A DNA stretch of 64,000 nucleotides from Streptomyces maremycinicus (GTDB taxonomy: Bacteria; Actinomycetota; Actinomycetes; Streptomycetales; Streptomycetaceae), in assembly GCF_001184025.1 (NCBI RefSeq), contig NZ_BBYG01000014.1, forward strand, positions 1 through 64,000. Reading direction: 5' to 3'. Shown one piece after another: positions 44,018 through 52,565 of the stretch (positions are counted from its first letter, which is position 1; each line of letters begins with the position of its first letter). The notes beneath the pieces were generated by a model. It worked only from the letters and a program-made list of their open reading frames with translations. It was not told the origin of the DNA and made no database searches. A program made the position numbers and the translations under genes.

Positions 44018-44057
44018 TGCGTGCCCTTCGTGGAAGCGCCGAGGGGAAGGACCGGGT

Positions 44058-45329
44058 GTGCCGCTCGTCGCGATGGATCTCAGGAGCACCCATGACACCG
44101 GAGTCGCCCGCTACGGCAGGTCGCTGCTGGCCGCCGTGGCCGCGCCCGCCCGCGCTGCCGGGTTCCGCCTGCTCGTCGTCGTCCGGGATGGTGCACAGGC
44201 GGCGACGCACGATCTGCTCGTCGGGGAGGAGTGCGCCGACACGCACGAGATCGTCGGCATTCCGGGCGACACTGGCTTTCTGCGCGACTCGGCAGTCCTT
44301 CGCAGTCTGCTGACGAGGCGTCGTGTAGACCTCTATCACAGCACCCACTACGTGGTGGACCTGGCCTGCCCCGTCCCGTACGTGCTCACCGTCCACGACT
44401 TGCTGCGGTGGCGCTTTCCCCGCCTCACCGCCTCGGACGAGGACTTCGTGAAGACGTACGGCAAGCAGTGCCTGCACGACCTGTGGAGCGAGGTACTCGA
44501 CCCGGACCGCAGCCCGTCCGCGCAGGCTGCCCCAGCAGAACTGGACCCCTCCTGCGGTGTCTTCGCACGCGGCTTCGCAATGCTCACCCGAAGGCTGGTC
44601 CGTTCCGCGAGCCATGTCGTCACGGTCTCCGAGGCCACCGCGCGCGAGATGGCCGAACTGGTGCCACCGCCCGGTGGATCCACCGTCGTCCCGGGTGCGG
44701 TGGACACCGACGTGTTCAGACCGCGTGGCCGAGGAGAGATCGACGCGGCACGGACCGCGCACCGGTTGGTGGGCCCCTACGTGCTTTACGTCGGGCTGGC
44801 ACACCGTGGCAAACGGCTGCCCTGGCTGATCCGGGAACTTGTTGGGGCGCGTCCGGCTTTGCCACCGGACACGCGGTTCGTCGTGGTCGGTGGGCACGCC
44901 GAACGCGACGAAGAGACGCGCCGGGCGGTGGAAACGCTCGACGCCGCCGACTTCGTACGGTTCGCAGGACGCGTGGATGACGATGACCTGGCCGCCTTGT
45001 ACACGGGGGCCACCGCATGCCTGTCGGCCTCCGTGGGCGAGGGAAGCCACCTGCCGTCGCAGGAAGCGCTGGCCTGCGGCTGCGAGGTCGTCGCACCGGA
45101 TCTGCCTGCGCTGCGGGAGACCACAGCCGGGCACGCCCACCTTTACTCTCCGGGCCGTGCCGGGATGCCCGGCTCGCTGGTGACAGGCCTGCTCGCCGGC
45201 ACGGTCCCCACACGTGCCCGCGGCTATGCGCCTGGCTCCTGGCACGACTCCGCCGTGCGCCTGATCGCCTGCTGGGAAAGCATCCTGGGAGGGAGGAATG
45301 GGGTCCTTCCTCCCTCGCCCCTCTCGTAG
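44058..45329 (+). CDS. second GT-B (GT4-like) glycosyltransferase
   Basis: 423 residues from GTG 44058 (GGGGAAGG upstream), 40 bp after the first transferase. The N-terminal domain has VAMDLRSTHDTGVARYGRSL and YVLTVHDLLRWRFPRL; the C-terminal domain has YVLYVGLAHRGKRLPWL and SVGEGSHLPSQEALACGCEV (donor-binding region, GEGS rather than GFG). It shares the fold of its neighbour but is only distantly similar, so the two probably act in sequence on one acceptor. Acceptor unknown. Confidence 0.85.
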   Translation: MPLVAMDLRSTHDTGVARYGRSLLAAVAAPARAAGFRLLVVVRDGAQAATHDLLVGEECADTHEIVGIPGDTGFLRDSAVLRSLLTRRRVDLYHSTHYVVDLACPVPYVLTVHDLLRWRFPRLTASDEDFVKTYGKQCLHDLWSEVLDPDRSPSAQAAPAELDPSCGVFARGFAMLTRRLVRSASHVVTVSEATAREMAELVPPPGGSTVVPGAVDTDVFRPRGRGEIDAARTAHRLVGPYVLYVGLAHRGKRLPWLIRELVGARPALPPDTRFVVVGGHAERDEETRRAVETLDAADFVRFAGRVDDDDLAALYTGATACLSASVGEGSHLPSQEALACGCEVVAPDLPALRETTAGHAHLYSPGRAGMPGSLVTGLLAGTVPTRARGYAPGSWHDSAVRLIACWESILGGRNGVLPPSPLS

Positions 45330-45485
45330 CGGATGGGGAGCCGCTTGAACTTGGTACGGACCACCCTCGCGGCGTGCGGACCGACCGCCCCTGACGTCAG
45401 TTGTGGCGCGGGCATGACCAAACTGGCATGACGTGTTCACGCTCAATTCACGAGGGCACCTTCTCCGCCCCCGATCGTCGCGATC

Positions 45486-46004
45486 ATGAAATCTCTGCGG
45501 ACCCTGAGACTGACCGTGCCCATGGGACTCGCCGCCCTCATGCTCGCGGTGGCCGGCTCGATGTCCACCGCGTCGGCGGCGACGTACTGGACCTACGCGA
45601 ACGACCACGAGGGCAACTGCCTCGTCTCATCGACCGTGAGCGACAAGGTCTGGTCGGACAGCTGCAACGACTCGCTCTCCACCCGCAACTGGTACTGGGG
45701 TTCGGATTCCTACACCCGCAACTACGACGGCACGGTGTTCCGCCGACTGGTCAGCAAGGCCAACGGCATGTGCCTCACCACGGACAGCAAGACCTCGACC
45801 AACGCCGTCTGGACGAGCGGCTGCGGGAACGCCCCCGGGCAGTGGTGGAGCAACGACGGCGACTACCTCGAGTGCGACTTCATCAGCGGGACCGGGGTGT
45901 TCCTTCGCACCTCGGACAACGGCAACGCCGTCTACACCACCAACTACATCGGCGAAGGCGGTATCACCCGCACGGCATGGGTCTGGTGGGGCGCGCACAG
46001 CTGA
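45486..46004 (+). CDS. secreted Trp-rich RICIN-like protein
   Basis: 172 residues. Signal peptide ~1-32 (MGLAALMLAVAGSMSTASA, cleavage ASA|ATY). The ~140-residue mature domain is rich in Trp, Cys, Ser and Asn with beta-trefoil-like repeats: GNCLVSSTVSDKVWSDSCND, GMCLTTDSKTSTNAVWTSGC, QWWSNDGDYLECDF, echoing the QxW pattern of RICIN lectin domains. Cysteines pair within repeats. A carbohydrate-binding role is plausible, no enzyme domain is present. Start ATG 45486. Confidence 0.75.
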   Translation: MKSLRTLRLTVPMGLAALMLAVAGSMSTASAATYWTYANDHEGNCLVSSTVSDKVWSDSCNDSLSTRNWYWGSDSYTRNYDGTVFRRLVSKANGMCLTTDSKTSTNAVWTSGCGNAPGQWWSNDGDYLECDFISGTGVFLRTSDNGNAVYTTNYIGEGGITRTAWVWWGAHS

Positions 46005-46102
46005 CGCCGACGGCAACAGGGAGAGGGGCTTCCATTCCGTGGAGAGTGAGGGCCCTCTCCCCACCCTCGACTCCGGCACGGCCTTCTGCGGGCGAGCGGG
46101 CG

Positions 46103-46804
46103 CTACTTCGCCAGCTGCGCGTACAGGGCTTCCAGGTCGGAGGACAGCTGCGACTTGACCCAGCGCGTGGTGTCGTCGGCCAGCACCTCGTGCGCCCCGG
46201 CCTCGATGCCGTCGAGCGCGGCCGCGGCGATGTCGCGGGGGTCGGCCTTGGGCGCGTCGATACCCGCCGTCATGTCGGTGTCCACATAGGCCATGTGGAG
46301 CCCGGTCACGGCGATGCCGCGCGGCAGCAGCTCCAGGCGCAGGGAGTTGGTCTGCGACCAGAGGGCGGCCTTGGAGGCGCTGTAGGGCGTGCCGTCGGCC
46401 AGCCAGGACAGGGCGGAGTGGGCGTTGAGGACGTGCCCCCCGCCGTTGCGCTCGATGATCGGCACGAAAGCCCGGGTGACCAGCAGCGGTCCGTAGAAGT
46501 TGGTCTCCAGATCCCGCCGCACGTCATCCATCGAGGACCCCAGGTACGACGCGCCCACCGAGGCACCCGCGTTGTTGATCAGGATGGTGACGTCCTGGGC
46601 CTGCTCGGCGGCGGCCGCCACGGATGCCGGGTCGGTGACCTCCAGCGCCAGCGGAACGGCATCGGGGTGCGTCACCGTGCGCGGGTCACGGGCGGTCGCG
46701 TAGACCTTGCCGGCGCCGCGCGCGTAGAGCTCCTCGACCAGCACCCTGCCGATACCCCGGCCGCCTCCGGTGACGAAGACTGTGGCGCCCTTGATTGCTG
46801 TCAC
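46103..46804 (-). CDS. SDR-family oxidoreductase
   Basis: 233 residues: cofactor motif VFVTGGGRGIGRVLVEEL (TGxxxGIG), ILINNAGASVG, catalytic YSASKAA and the preceding HVLNAHSALSW. GTG 46804, six bases after GGAGG, is preferred over the longer reading from 46816. Two copies of GAAACCGATCGGTTTC-type palindromes sit just upstream, and a third lies before the nearby TetR gene at 47352, so that regulator most likely controls it. Substrate unknown. Confidence 0.85.
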   Translation of the reverse strand: MTAIKGATVFVTGGGRGIGRVLVEELYARGAGKVYATARDPRTVTHPDAVPLALEVTDPASVAAAAEQAQDVTILINNAGASVGASYLGSSMDDVRRDLETNFYGPLLVTRAFVPIIERNGGGHVLNAHSALSWLADGTPYSASKAALWSQTNSLRLELLPRGIAVTGLHMAYVDTDMTAGIDAPKADPRDIAAAALDGIEAGAHEVLADDTTRWVKSQLSSDLEALYAQLAK

Positions 46805-46826
46805 GACTACCTCCACGCGAGCATTG

Positions 46827-46866
46827 GAAACCGATCGGTTTCACCCAAGGTAAACCGATCGGTTTC
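46827..46866. promoter_or_regulatory. two TetR operator palindromes
   Basis: GAAACCGATCGGTTTC (46827-46842) and AAACCGATCGGTTT (46852-46865), centres 24 bp apart, in the SDR promoter. The same palindrome occurs at 47954-47967 next to the TetR gene. Confidence 0.8.
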
Positions 46867-47351
46867 ACGATGCAAGCGGGGTGAGTGCCGCGTGGTCGCG
46901 GCGCGGCGAGGGGAGGTACGGTCGGGCGTATCTCAGCCCCCTGGGAGCGGCCCGCGCACCCGTCGGGGCAGGCAGGAGCCGCCCCCGGCGGAGGGCTGAG
47001 GCGGAGCGCCGACGACCGAGGACCGAGGCAGAGCGCCTGCGACCGAGGGCTGAGGCGGAGCGCCTGCGACCGAGGGCTGATGACAGAGCGCTCAGGGCGG
47101 AGGGGCGGCGACAGAGGGTCGGTGACGTCGCGAGCCCGCCGACGGCTAGCGATGCGGCCTGCCTGACGCGAGCCGTGGTCGACGGCCCGCGTCCCGTCGA
47201 CTGGCGGCTGGCGGCTGGCGGCTGGCGGTCCTTTGCGGAGCCGGTGCGGTGCCACCACAGCCGGGACGGGCGGTCATGGCGTGGCGGCGGCGCCGTCCCG
47301 GCCACCGGGGGGTGGCGAGCCGGAGCCGGGACGTTCTGGAACGACGACGCG
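46867..47351. repeat. intergenic region with degenerate tandem repeats
   Basis: No gene called. At about 46997-47090 a ~24-bp unit (GCGACCGAGGGCTGAGGCGG-like) is repeated about four times with small changes, and CTGGCGG is repeated four times at 47201-47228. ORFs here give low-complexity Arg/Ser peptides. Confidence 0.7.
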
Positions 47352-47921
47352 TCAGCGCATTCCTGCCGCGTCGAGCAGCGTGTTCACCGTGGGCGCGACG
47401 AGCCCCGTCAGCGTGTCGGCTCCGATCCCCGCCCGGGCGCTCGCGCCGTCGAAGACCAGGCTGAGCTGCCGGGCCAGCAGGTCCGGGTCGCTCGCGCCGC
47501 CCCGCTCCGCCTCGGAACGGAAGAAGGCCGTCAGTTCCGCCTTGATCCGGTGTGCCACCTGGCTCGCCGGGTGGCTCCGGTCCTTGAGCTCGATCTGCAC
47601 GGCCAGATACGGGCAGCCGCGGAACTCGGGCGCGCCCGCCTGTGATTCCGCCTGCTCGAAGACGTAGACGACACGCTCCCGTGGTGAACGGTCATCGTCC
47701 GCCGCGGGCAGGAGCGTCGCCACGAAGGCGGAAGTGCGCCGCTCCAGACTCGCCGCCAGTAGTTCGTCCTTGCTCTCGAACAGCTGGTACATCGAGCGCT
47801 TCGACACCCCCGCCGCCTTGCACAGCGCCTCGACGCCGATGTTCACACCGTCCCGGTAGGTGAGGGTGGCCGCCGCCTCCAGCAGCCGCTCTCTGGGACT
47901 CGGCTTCACTTCGGTGGTCAT
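47352..47921 (-). CDS. TetR-family regulator
   Basis: 189 residues with HTH (~12-58: LLEAAATLTYRDGVNIGVEA, LCKAAGVSKRSMYQLFESKD) and a TetR_C ligand domain (FRGCPYLAVQIELKDRSHPA). The start ATG 47921 is leaderless: minus-strand TAACCT (47928-47933) lies six bases before it. The 16-bp palindrome at 47953-47968 is upstream of that -10, so it represses itself and, through the two sites at 46.83 kb, the SDR. Confidence 0.85.
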   Translation of the reverse strand: MTTEVKPSPRERLLEAAATLTYRDGVNIGVEALCKAAGVSKRSMYQLFESKDELLAASLERRTSAFVATLLPAADDDRSPRERVVYVFEQAESQAGAPEFRGCPYLAVQIELKDRSHPASQVAHRIKAELTAFFRSEAERGGASDPDLLARQLSLVFDGASARAGIGADTLTGLVAPTVNTLLDAAGMR

Positions 47922-47952
47922 ACCGCGAGGTTAACCCGGATCGGACGAAATC

Positions 47953-47968
47953 AAAACCGATCGGTTTC
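47953..47968. promoter_or_regulatory. TetR operator palindrome, autoregulatory copy
   Basis: AAAACCGATCGGTTTC, third copy of the motif at 46.83 kb, about 35 bp upstream of the TetR start. Confidence 0.8.
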
Positions 47969-48039
47969 CAAGCGGCGGACGAGTGGACCCGCCCTGTCGG
48001 CGGAACGCCTGACCGTTCCGCGCTGTCAGTCCCTCCCCC

Positions 48040-48052
48040 TACGGTTCGACCA
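48040..48052 (+). promoter_or_regulatory. -10 of leaderless DUF1963 gene
   Basis: TACGGT (48040-48045) precedes the ATG at 48052 by six bases, with no ribosome-binding site. Confidence 0.4.
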
Positions 48053-48250
48053 TGACTCCTGAGATGTGGGACCGATTACGCCCCTTTCGCGACGAGGCGA
48101 CCGCGCGAGGCATACCCGACGACGACGTGGAGCGATGGTTGGCCGGCGCCCGCCCGGTGCGCGACGCTGACGCTGGTCGCGGACGGCGACAGGGCCGGGG
48201 ACGAGGCCGAGGGCCGGACCACCGACAGGGTCGGCGACGACGACCGGCCG
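48052..48250 (+). pseudogene. DUF1963 (YwqG-like) protein, 5' fragment
   Basis: ATG 48052 starts a typical DUF1963 N-terminus (TPEMWDRLRPFRDEATARGI, PDDDVERWLAGARP). An extra G at about 48154-48157 shifts the frame; removing it gives ARPCATLTLVADGD, the expected continuation. Real sequence ends near 48250, where it runs into the IS607 recombinase. The rest of the gene is not found downstream of the element. Confidence 0.6.
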
Positions 48251-48553
48251 ATCGTGGGCAGGCGCCGCATGTTGCACCGCCTGCTGTCGCATCCGCGGGC
48301 TGCGGTGATCGTGGTCGAGCACCGGGACCGGCTGGCCCTATTCGGTGTCGAGCATGTTGAAGCCGTCCTGTCTGCCTCCGGGCGGCGCCTGGTCGTCATC
48401 GATCCCGCCGAAACCACCGATGACCTGGTGCGCGACATCACCGAGGTGCTGATCTCGTTGTGTGGCCGCCTGTACGGGCGGCGGGCGGCGAAGACCCGGG
48501 TCGCCCGGGCGGTGGCCGTGGCGACCGCCGCGGACGCCGAGGATGCTGGGTGA
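48250..48553 (+). pseudogene. tnpA: IS607-type serine recombinase (tnpA), 5' truncated
   Basis: The C-terminal ~100 residues of an IS607-family resolvase: LLSHPRAAVIVVEHRDRLAL, FGVEHVEAVLSASGRRLVVI, DLVRDITEVLISLCGRLYGR. The MerR-like DNA-binding head and the catalytic-serine segment (YxRVSS) are missing because the sequence joins DUF1963 at ~48250. The stop overlaps the tnpB start (GTGA, 48550-48553). Confidence 0.8.
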
Positions 48554-50006
48554 AGAAGTTCCAGGCGCAGCCAGGGTTTGTGGTGCAGGCGTTCCGGTTC
48601 GCGCTGGACCCGGGCGCCGCTCAGGAGGCGGCGCTGCGCTCGCACTGCGGCGCCGCCCGCGCCGCATACAACTGGGCGGTGGGCTGGGTGAGCGCGTCGT
48701 GGTGGCAGCGCCGCGCGGAGGAGTCCTGCGGGATCGCCGAGGAGCAGCTGACGCAGTGGCGCCGTGGTCGCTGCCCGCGCTGCGCAAGGCGTTCAACGCC
48801 GCCAAGCACACCGACCCCAGGTTCGCCGCCTGGTGGGAGGACAACTCCAAGGAGGCGTACAACACCGGTCTCGCGAACGCCGCTGCCGCGTTCGACAACT
48901 ACACCAAGTCCAAGCAGGGCAAGCGCCGCGGCCGGAAGATGGGCGCACCTCGTTTCAAGTCGAAGAGGAAAGCGCCTCTCGCCTGCCGGTTCACGACCGG
49001 CACCATCCGCGTGGACGCCGACGGCCGGCATGTGACGCTTCCGCGACTGGGCACGATCCGCACCCACGAGCCGACCGTGAAGCTCCTTGACCGCGTCCGG
49101 GCCGGGACGGCCCGGATCCTGTCCGCGACCGTGCGGCACGAACGCGGACGCTGGTGCGTAGCCTTCCAGGCCGAGGTCAAGCGCGGCCTCGAACGTGTGG
49201 CACGGCCGGACACGGCGGTCGGCAGCGACCTCGGCGTGAAGACCCTCGCGGTCATGGCCGACTCGACGGGTGAGATCCGCACCGTGCCCAACCCGAACCA
49301 CTACGACCGAGCGCGCGTACAGCTGCGCCGCGCCTCCCGGGCCGTGTCCCGCAGACAGGGACCGGACCGGCGCACCGGACGGAAGCCGTCGAAGCGGTGG
49401 GAGAAGGCCAACGCCCAGCGCAACAAGGTCCACCACCGTGTGGCGGACCTCCGCGAAGACGCCCTGCACAAGCTCACCACCGCCGTGGCCGCCGAGTACG
49501 GCACGATCGTGGTAGAGGACCTCAACGTCGCCGGGATGCTCCGCAACCGGCGCCTCGCCCGCAAGATCGCTGATGCCGGGTTCGGCGAAATCCGACGCCA
49601 GCTCACCTACAAGACCCGCCAGCGCCACGCCACCCGCCTTGTGGCCGCGGACCGCTGGTACCCGTCCTCGAAGACCTGTTCCGGGTGCGGCGCGGTGAAA
49701 GCCAAACTGCCGCTGCACATCCGGATCTACGCATGCGACGCCTGCCATCTGGTCATCGACCGGGACGACAACGCCGCACTCAACCTCGCCGCCCTCACGG
49801 CAGCCTGCACCACTGGTACCGGAGTGGCCGGAGACCAGGACACCGCCCCGGCCGTGTCGAAACCTCGTGGAGCCGACCAGAAGACCCGCGCCACCCGCAC
49901 CCGCCGCAGGGCGAGCGCGGGGCGGGCAGGTGGCGCAACCCTGCCGCACCAGCGGCAGACAGAAACGAGAGACCGTACTCAAGCCGAGCCGCTGACGCTC
50001 TGGTGA
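48550..50006 (+). pseudogene. tnpB: TnpB-type RNA-guided nuclease, frameshifted
   Basis: GTG 48550 opens QPGFVVQAFRFALDPGAAQE, typical of TnpB. Near 48762 the frame shifts; one extra G (TGGGCG) would give EEQLTQWAPWSLPALRKAFN and a ~484-residue protein. The remainder is intact: RuvC Asp in GSDLGVKTLAVMAD, Glu in IVVEDLNVAGM, final Asp in IDRDDNAALNLAA, and zinc-ribbon cysteines in CSGCGAVK and CDACH. TnpB cuts DNA guided by an RNA from the element's right end. Functional only if the shift is a sequencing error or is bypassed. Confidence 0.75.
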
Positions 50007-50017
50007 CGAGACGGACC

Positions 50018-50065
50018 TTCCGGGCCGAAATACCCGGAATGCTGAGAGCCGCTAAGGCTCTGAGC
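50018..50065 (+). ncRNA. candidate reRNA (omega-RNA) 3' scaffold of tnpB
   Basis: Immediately after tnpB come a perfect 7-bp hairpin TTCCGGG/CCCGGAA (50018-50039) and a second, GCTGAGAGCC/GGCTCTGAGC (50041-50065, one mismatch). Consecutive hairpins at the right end are typical of the TnpB guide-RNA scaffold. The transcript is inferred. Confidence 0.4.
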
Positions 50066-50577
50066 AACGGTACGCCGATGAGGAGGCCGTCCTGTCTACC
50101 GTCTACACCGAACCGGTCGCGGTCGCCGTCGCCGTGTCGAGGGCCGTGCACGCGACGGCCGCGCGTTCACATCGGTCTTCTTGAACCCCTGACCCATCGC
50201 ATCGCGCGTCACCGCTGCACGAAGTGCTTCCCGAGCCCTGTGAGCAAGACAGTGGACTCGGGGGTCATGGCGGCGTCCGACCGCGCCAGATCCGGCTGTG
50301 GGAGCGGCGGCACTGGGGCCAAGCGCACGACGGGCGCGCCGACGGTTCGGGCGGAGGAAGGCTCGCTGTGCCGCGACTTCAAGGGCAGCACGCGATGACG
50401 GGCCGGTCACGGCCTACGACGTCAACGCGCGCTCTGACGACCGATCATGTCCCCAACTCCTCATGGCTCACTTGCCGCACCCGCACCGTGGACCGCTACT
50501 GCCCAGCACGACAGTCACATCGCGGTCCACCTCGCCCTCGGCGTGCTCAAAGGAACGTAGGCGGTCAGAGCGAGCCG
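50066..50577. other. intergenic region after the IS remnant
   Basis: No supported gene. Coding-like scraps occur (for example plus-strand EEAVLSTVYTEPVAVAVAVS from about 50079) but none has a start, stop and family match. Probably decayed DNA. Confidence 0.5.
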
Positions 50578-51267
50578 TCACCGGCGGCCGGACGGCGGGG
50601 CCGACGGGCGGAGGACCATCAGGGAACTCTCCAAGGCCGCCACCATGGCGAAGGGGAACCGGTCCACCTCGAGGCAGAGGGCGACGTCGTCGGGGTGGAC
50701 ACCTTGGCGCACGCCCTCCGCCAGCTCGACGGCGGCACGTGACTCAGCAGCACGGCGAAGGAACCCGGCGGCCTCCGTACCGGCCTCGGTGACCCTCCGA
50801 GCGATGTACTGAGCACACGCCAGATCTTCCTCGGCCCGCCCCTCTTCGCCGGTGACGACGAACGTGACGCCGTCACTCCCCCGCGCCCGCAGGAGCTGAG
50901 CCGTCGCCTCCGCCACCACGAAGCTCGCGCACAACACCAGTGACGCCTCCTTGACCGCGAGGGCGCCCACCGTCCCGGCCGTGGTCTTCTGCACCACGGT
51001 CCGTCCGCCGAGGTCGATGGACCGCAGCAGACCGGGAGAGTTGACGGCGTCGAACCCGGGCGCGGGCGGACCGTCCTTCAGCGCCAGCCAATCCGGATGG
51101 CGGGCCTTGAGAGCCAGGGCCTCGTCCAGCGACTCGGCAAGGACGATCTTCTCCGCGCCCTGGGCGAAGGCCCAGGCAGCCACGGTGAACGCACGCATGA
51201 CGTCGACCACGACGGCCACGGGCGGGACTTCGACCAGCTCGGCGATGCCGAGGAAACGGGCGTCCAT
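50578..51267 (-). CDS. ComB-family 2-phosphosulfolactate phosphatase-like protein
   Basis: 229 residues. Family features: VPPVAVVVDVMRAFTVAAWA near the N-terminus (Asp of the metal site), VNSPGLLRSIDLGGRTVVQK and TTAGTVGALAVKEASLVLCA, then EEDLACAQYIARRV. The named reaction belongs to coenzyme M synthesis in archaea; in actinobacteria the physiological substrate is unknown. Start ATG 51267; ATG 51276 is the alternative and no clear ribosome-binding site precedes either. Divergent from the VOC gene by 128 bp. Confidence 0.8.
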   Translation of the reverse strand: MDARFLGIAELVEVPPVAVVVDVMRAFTVAAWAFAQGAEKIVLAESLDEALALKARHPDWLALKDGPPAPGFDAVNSPGLLRSIDLGGRTVVQKTTAGTVGALAVKEASLVLCASFVVAEATAQLLRARGSDGVTFVVTGEEGRAEEDLACAQYIARRVTEAGTEAAGFLRRAAESRAAVELAEGVRQGVHPDDVALCLEVDRFPFAMVAALESSLMVLRPSAPPSGRR

Positions 51268-51361
51268 TCCGATCATGATGGCGTATGCGGGGCTCGGGGC
51301 GCCCGAAGAGTGGTCCGCATCACATGGCCGACGTCGACAACAGGCTGGCCCAGGTGGGGAA

Positions 51362-51396
51362 TTGAGCGCCGGGATCCCCCTGCTAGGGTGCGCCGA
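51362..51396 (+). promoter_or_regulatory. complete leaderless promoter of VOC gene
   Basis: -35 TTGAGC (51362-51367), 16-bp spacer, -10 TAGGGT (51384-51389), then six bases to the ATG at 51396. Confidence 0.55.
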
Positions 51397-51830
51397 TGTC
51401 ATCGATCAAGCAGTTCCAGGTCACCTTCGACTGCGCGGAACCTGAGCGCGTCGCCCGCTTCTGGTGCGAGGTGTTGGGGTACGTCGTACCGCCGCCGCCC
51501 GAGGGGTTCGCCACTTGGGACGCCTACGACCGCTCCCTGCCGGCCGAGCGGCAGGGAGCGGCGTTCTCGTGCGGTGACCCCTCGGGCGTCGGCCCGCGGC
51601 TGTACTTCCAGCGCGTCCCCGAAGGCAAGGTCGTCAAGAACCGGCTGCATCTCGACGTAAGGGCCGGCACCGGGCTCGTGGGTGAGGAGCGCCTCGCCAC
51701 GCTCGAAGCCGAGTGCACCCGACTCGTCGCGCTCGGCGCGACACGCGTGCGAGTGCTCCTTGCCGACGAGGACAACGAGTCCTGCATCGTGATGCAGGAC
51801 ATCGAGGGCAACGAGTTCTGTCTCGACTGA
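51396..51830 (+). CDS. VOC-family protein
   Basis: 144 residues with the glyoxalase/VOC arrangement: FQVTFDCAEPERVARFWCEV (first beta-alpha unit), LYFQRVPEGKVVKNRLHLDV and the C-terminal VMQDIEGNEFCLD. His in HLDV and Glu in NEFCLD sit at usual metal-binding positions. The role is unknown; related proteins include bleomycin-resistance-type and glyoxalase-like members. Leaderless promoter directly upstream. Confidence 0.8.
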   Translation: MSSIKQFQVTFDCAEPERVARFWCEVLGYVVPPPPEGFATWDAYDRSLPAERQGAAFSCGDPSGVGPRLYFQRVPEGKVVKNRLHLDVRAGTGLVGEERLATLEAECTRLVALGATRVRVLLADEDNESCIVMQDIEGNEFCLD

Positions 51831-51964
51831 GCGCGTCGGAGCGGCTCCTTCCGGGACGGCGAAGGCCGATCCGGACGGAGCGCGGCGCGGCCGTCCCGCG
51901 CCCGGTGACGACAGCACGCCGGGACCGGCCGCGCTCGACGCCGTCGGCCGTGGGGCCGGCGGCC

Positions 51965-52513
51965 CTACGGCCTGCCGGTCGAGGCGGGCTTCCAGTCCTG
52001 GGCGAGGAGGCCGAGCAGTACCTCGTCCACGAATTCGCCCAGAACCCACGCCGACGAGCGCAGCACGCCCTCGCGCACGAAGCCGTTGCGCTCGGCGGAG
52101 CGCAGCATCGCGGCGTTGTCCGCCAGCGTCTCGATCTGCATCCGCTGCAAGCCGCGTACGACGAACCCGTAGTGGCACAGCACCGCGACGACGTCGGTGC
52201 CGTAGCCCTTGCCGCGCGAGGCCGGGAGCAGCCCCAGCCCGATGTGGGCGGACCGGTTGTGGTTGTCGATGCCCCACAGCGTCGCGGTACCGACCAGCGT
52301 GCCGCCCTCCAGTTCCACCACCGAGAACGGGACGCTCCCCTGCTCGGTGTCGTCCACCACGAGCCGCCGGTCCTTCGACCCGGGCGTGACCGGCCGCCAC
52401 GGCCCGCTCTCGGCCCGCGAGGCGTTGACCACGTCGTCGTAGAGCTCGGCCCGCAGGATCGGGATGTCGTCCTCGTGCCGGGCCCTGAGCCCGACCTTGT
52501 CGCCCCTCAACAT
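51965..52513 (-). CDS. GNAT-family N-acetyltransferase
   Basis: 182 residues: LRGDKVGLRARHEDDIPILR at the N-terminus and the acetyl-CoA motif SAHIGLGLLPASRGKGYGTD (RGxGxG/A) with ETLADNAAMLRSAERNGFVR, typical of RimJ/RimL-type enzymes acting on protein or small-molecule amines. Start ATG 52513. A low-complexity repeat follows upstream (52566-52622). Confidence 0.85.
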   Translation of the reverse strand: MLRGDKVGLRARHEDDIPILRAELYDDVVNASRAESGPWRPVTPGSKDRRLVVDDTEQGSVPFSVVELEGGTLVGTATLWGIDNHNRSAHIGLGLLPASRGKGYGTDVVAVLCHYGFVVRGLQRMQIETLADNAAMLRSAERNGFVREGVLRSSAWVLGEFVDEVLLGLLAQDWKPASTGRP

Positions 52514-52565
52514 GGAAGCTTCCTATCCGACCGAACTGGCGGTCGGCAAACGAATAAGAGGCCGT

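Larger units (their letters stand above)
48250..50065 (+). mobile_element. IS607-family element remnant
   Basis: Truncated tnpA, frameshifted tnpB and a right end with two consecutive hairpins. The left end and recombinase head are gone, so the element cannot move by itself. The right boundary is placed after the second hairpin (50041-50065) and is approximate. Confidence 0.7.

Noticed and set aside
46997..47090. ~24-bp degenerate repeats as CRISPR
   Set aside because: No unique spacers between units; sequence drifts gradually like a slippage array.
50018..50065. Ordinary transcription terminator instead of reRNA
   Set aside because: Kept as a possibility, but two hairpins at the right end of an IS607 element match the tnpB guide-RNA scaffold better; hence low confidence rather than exclusion.
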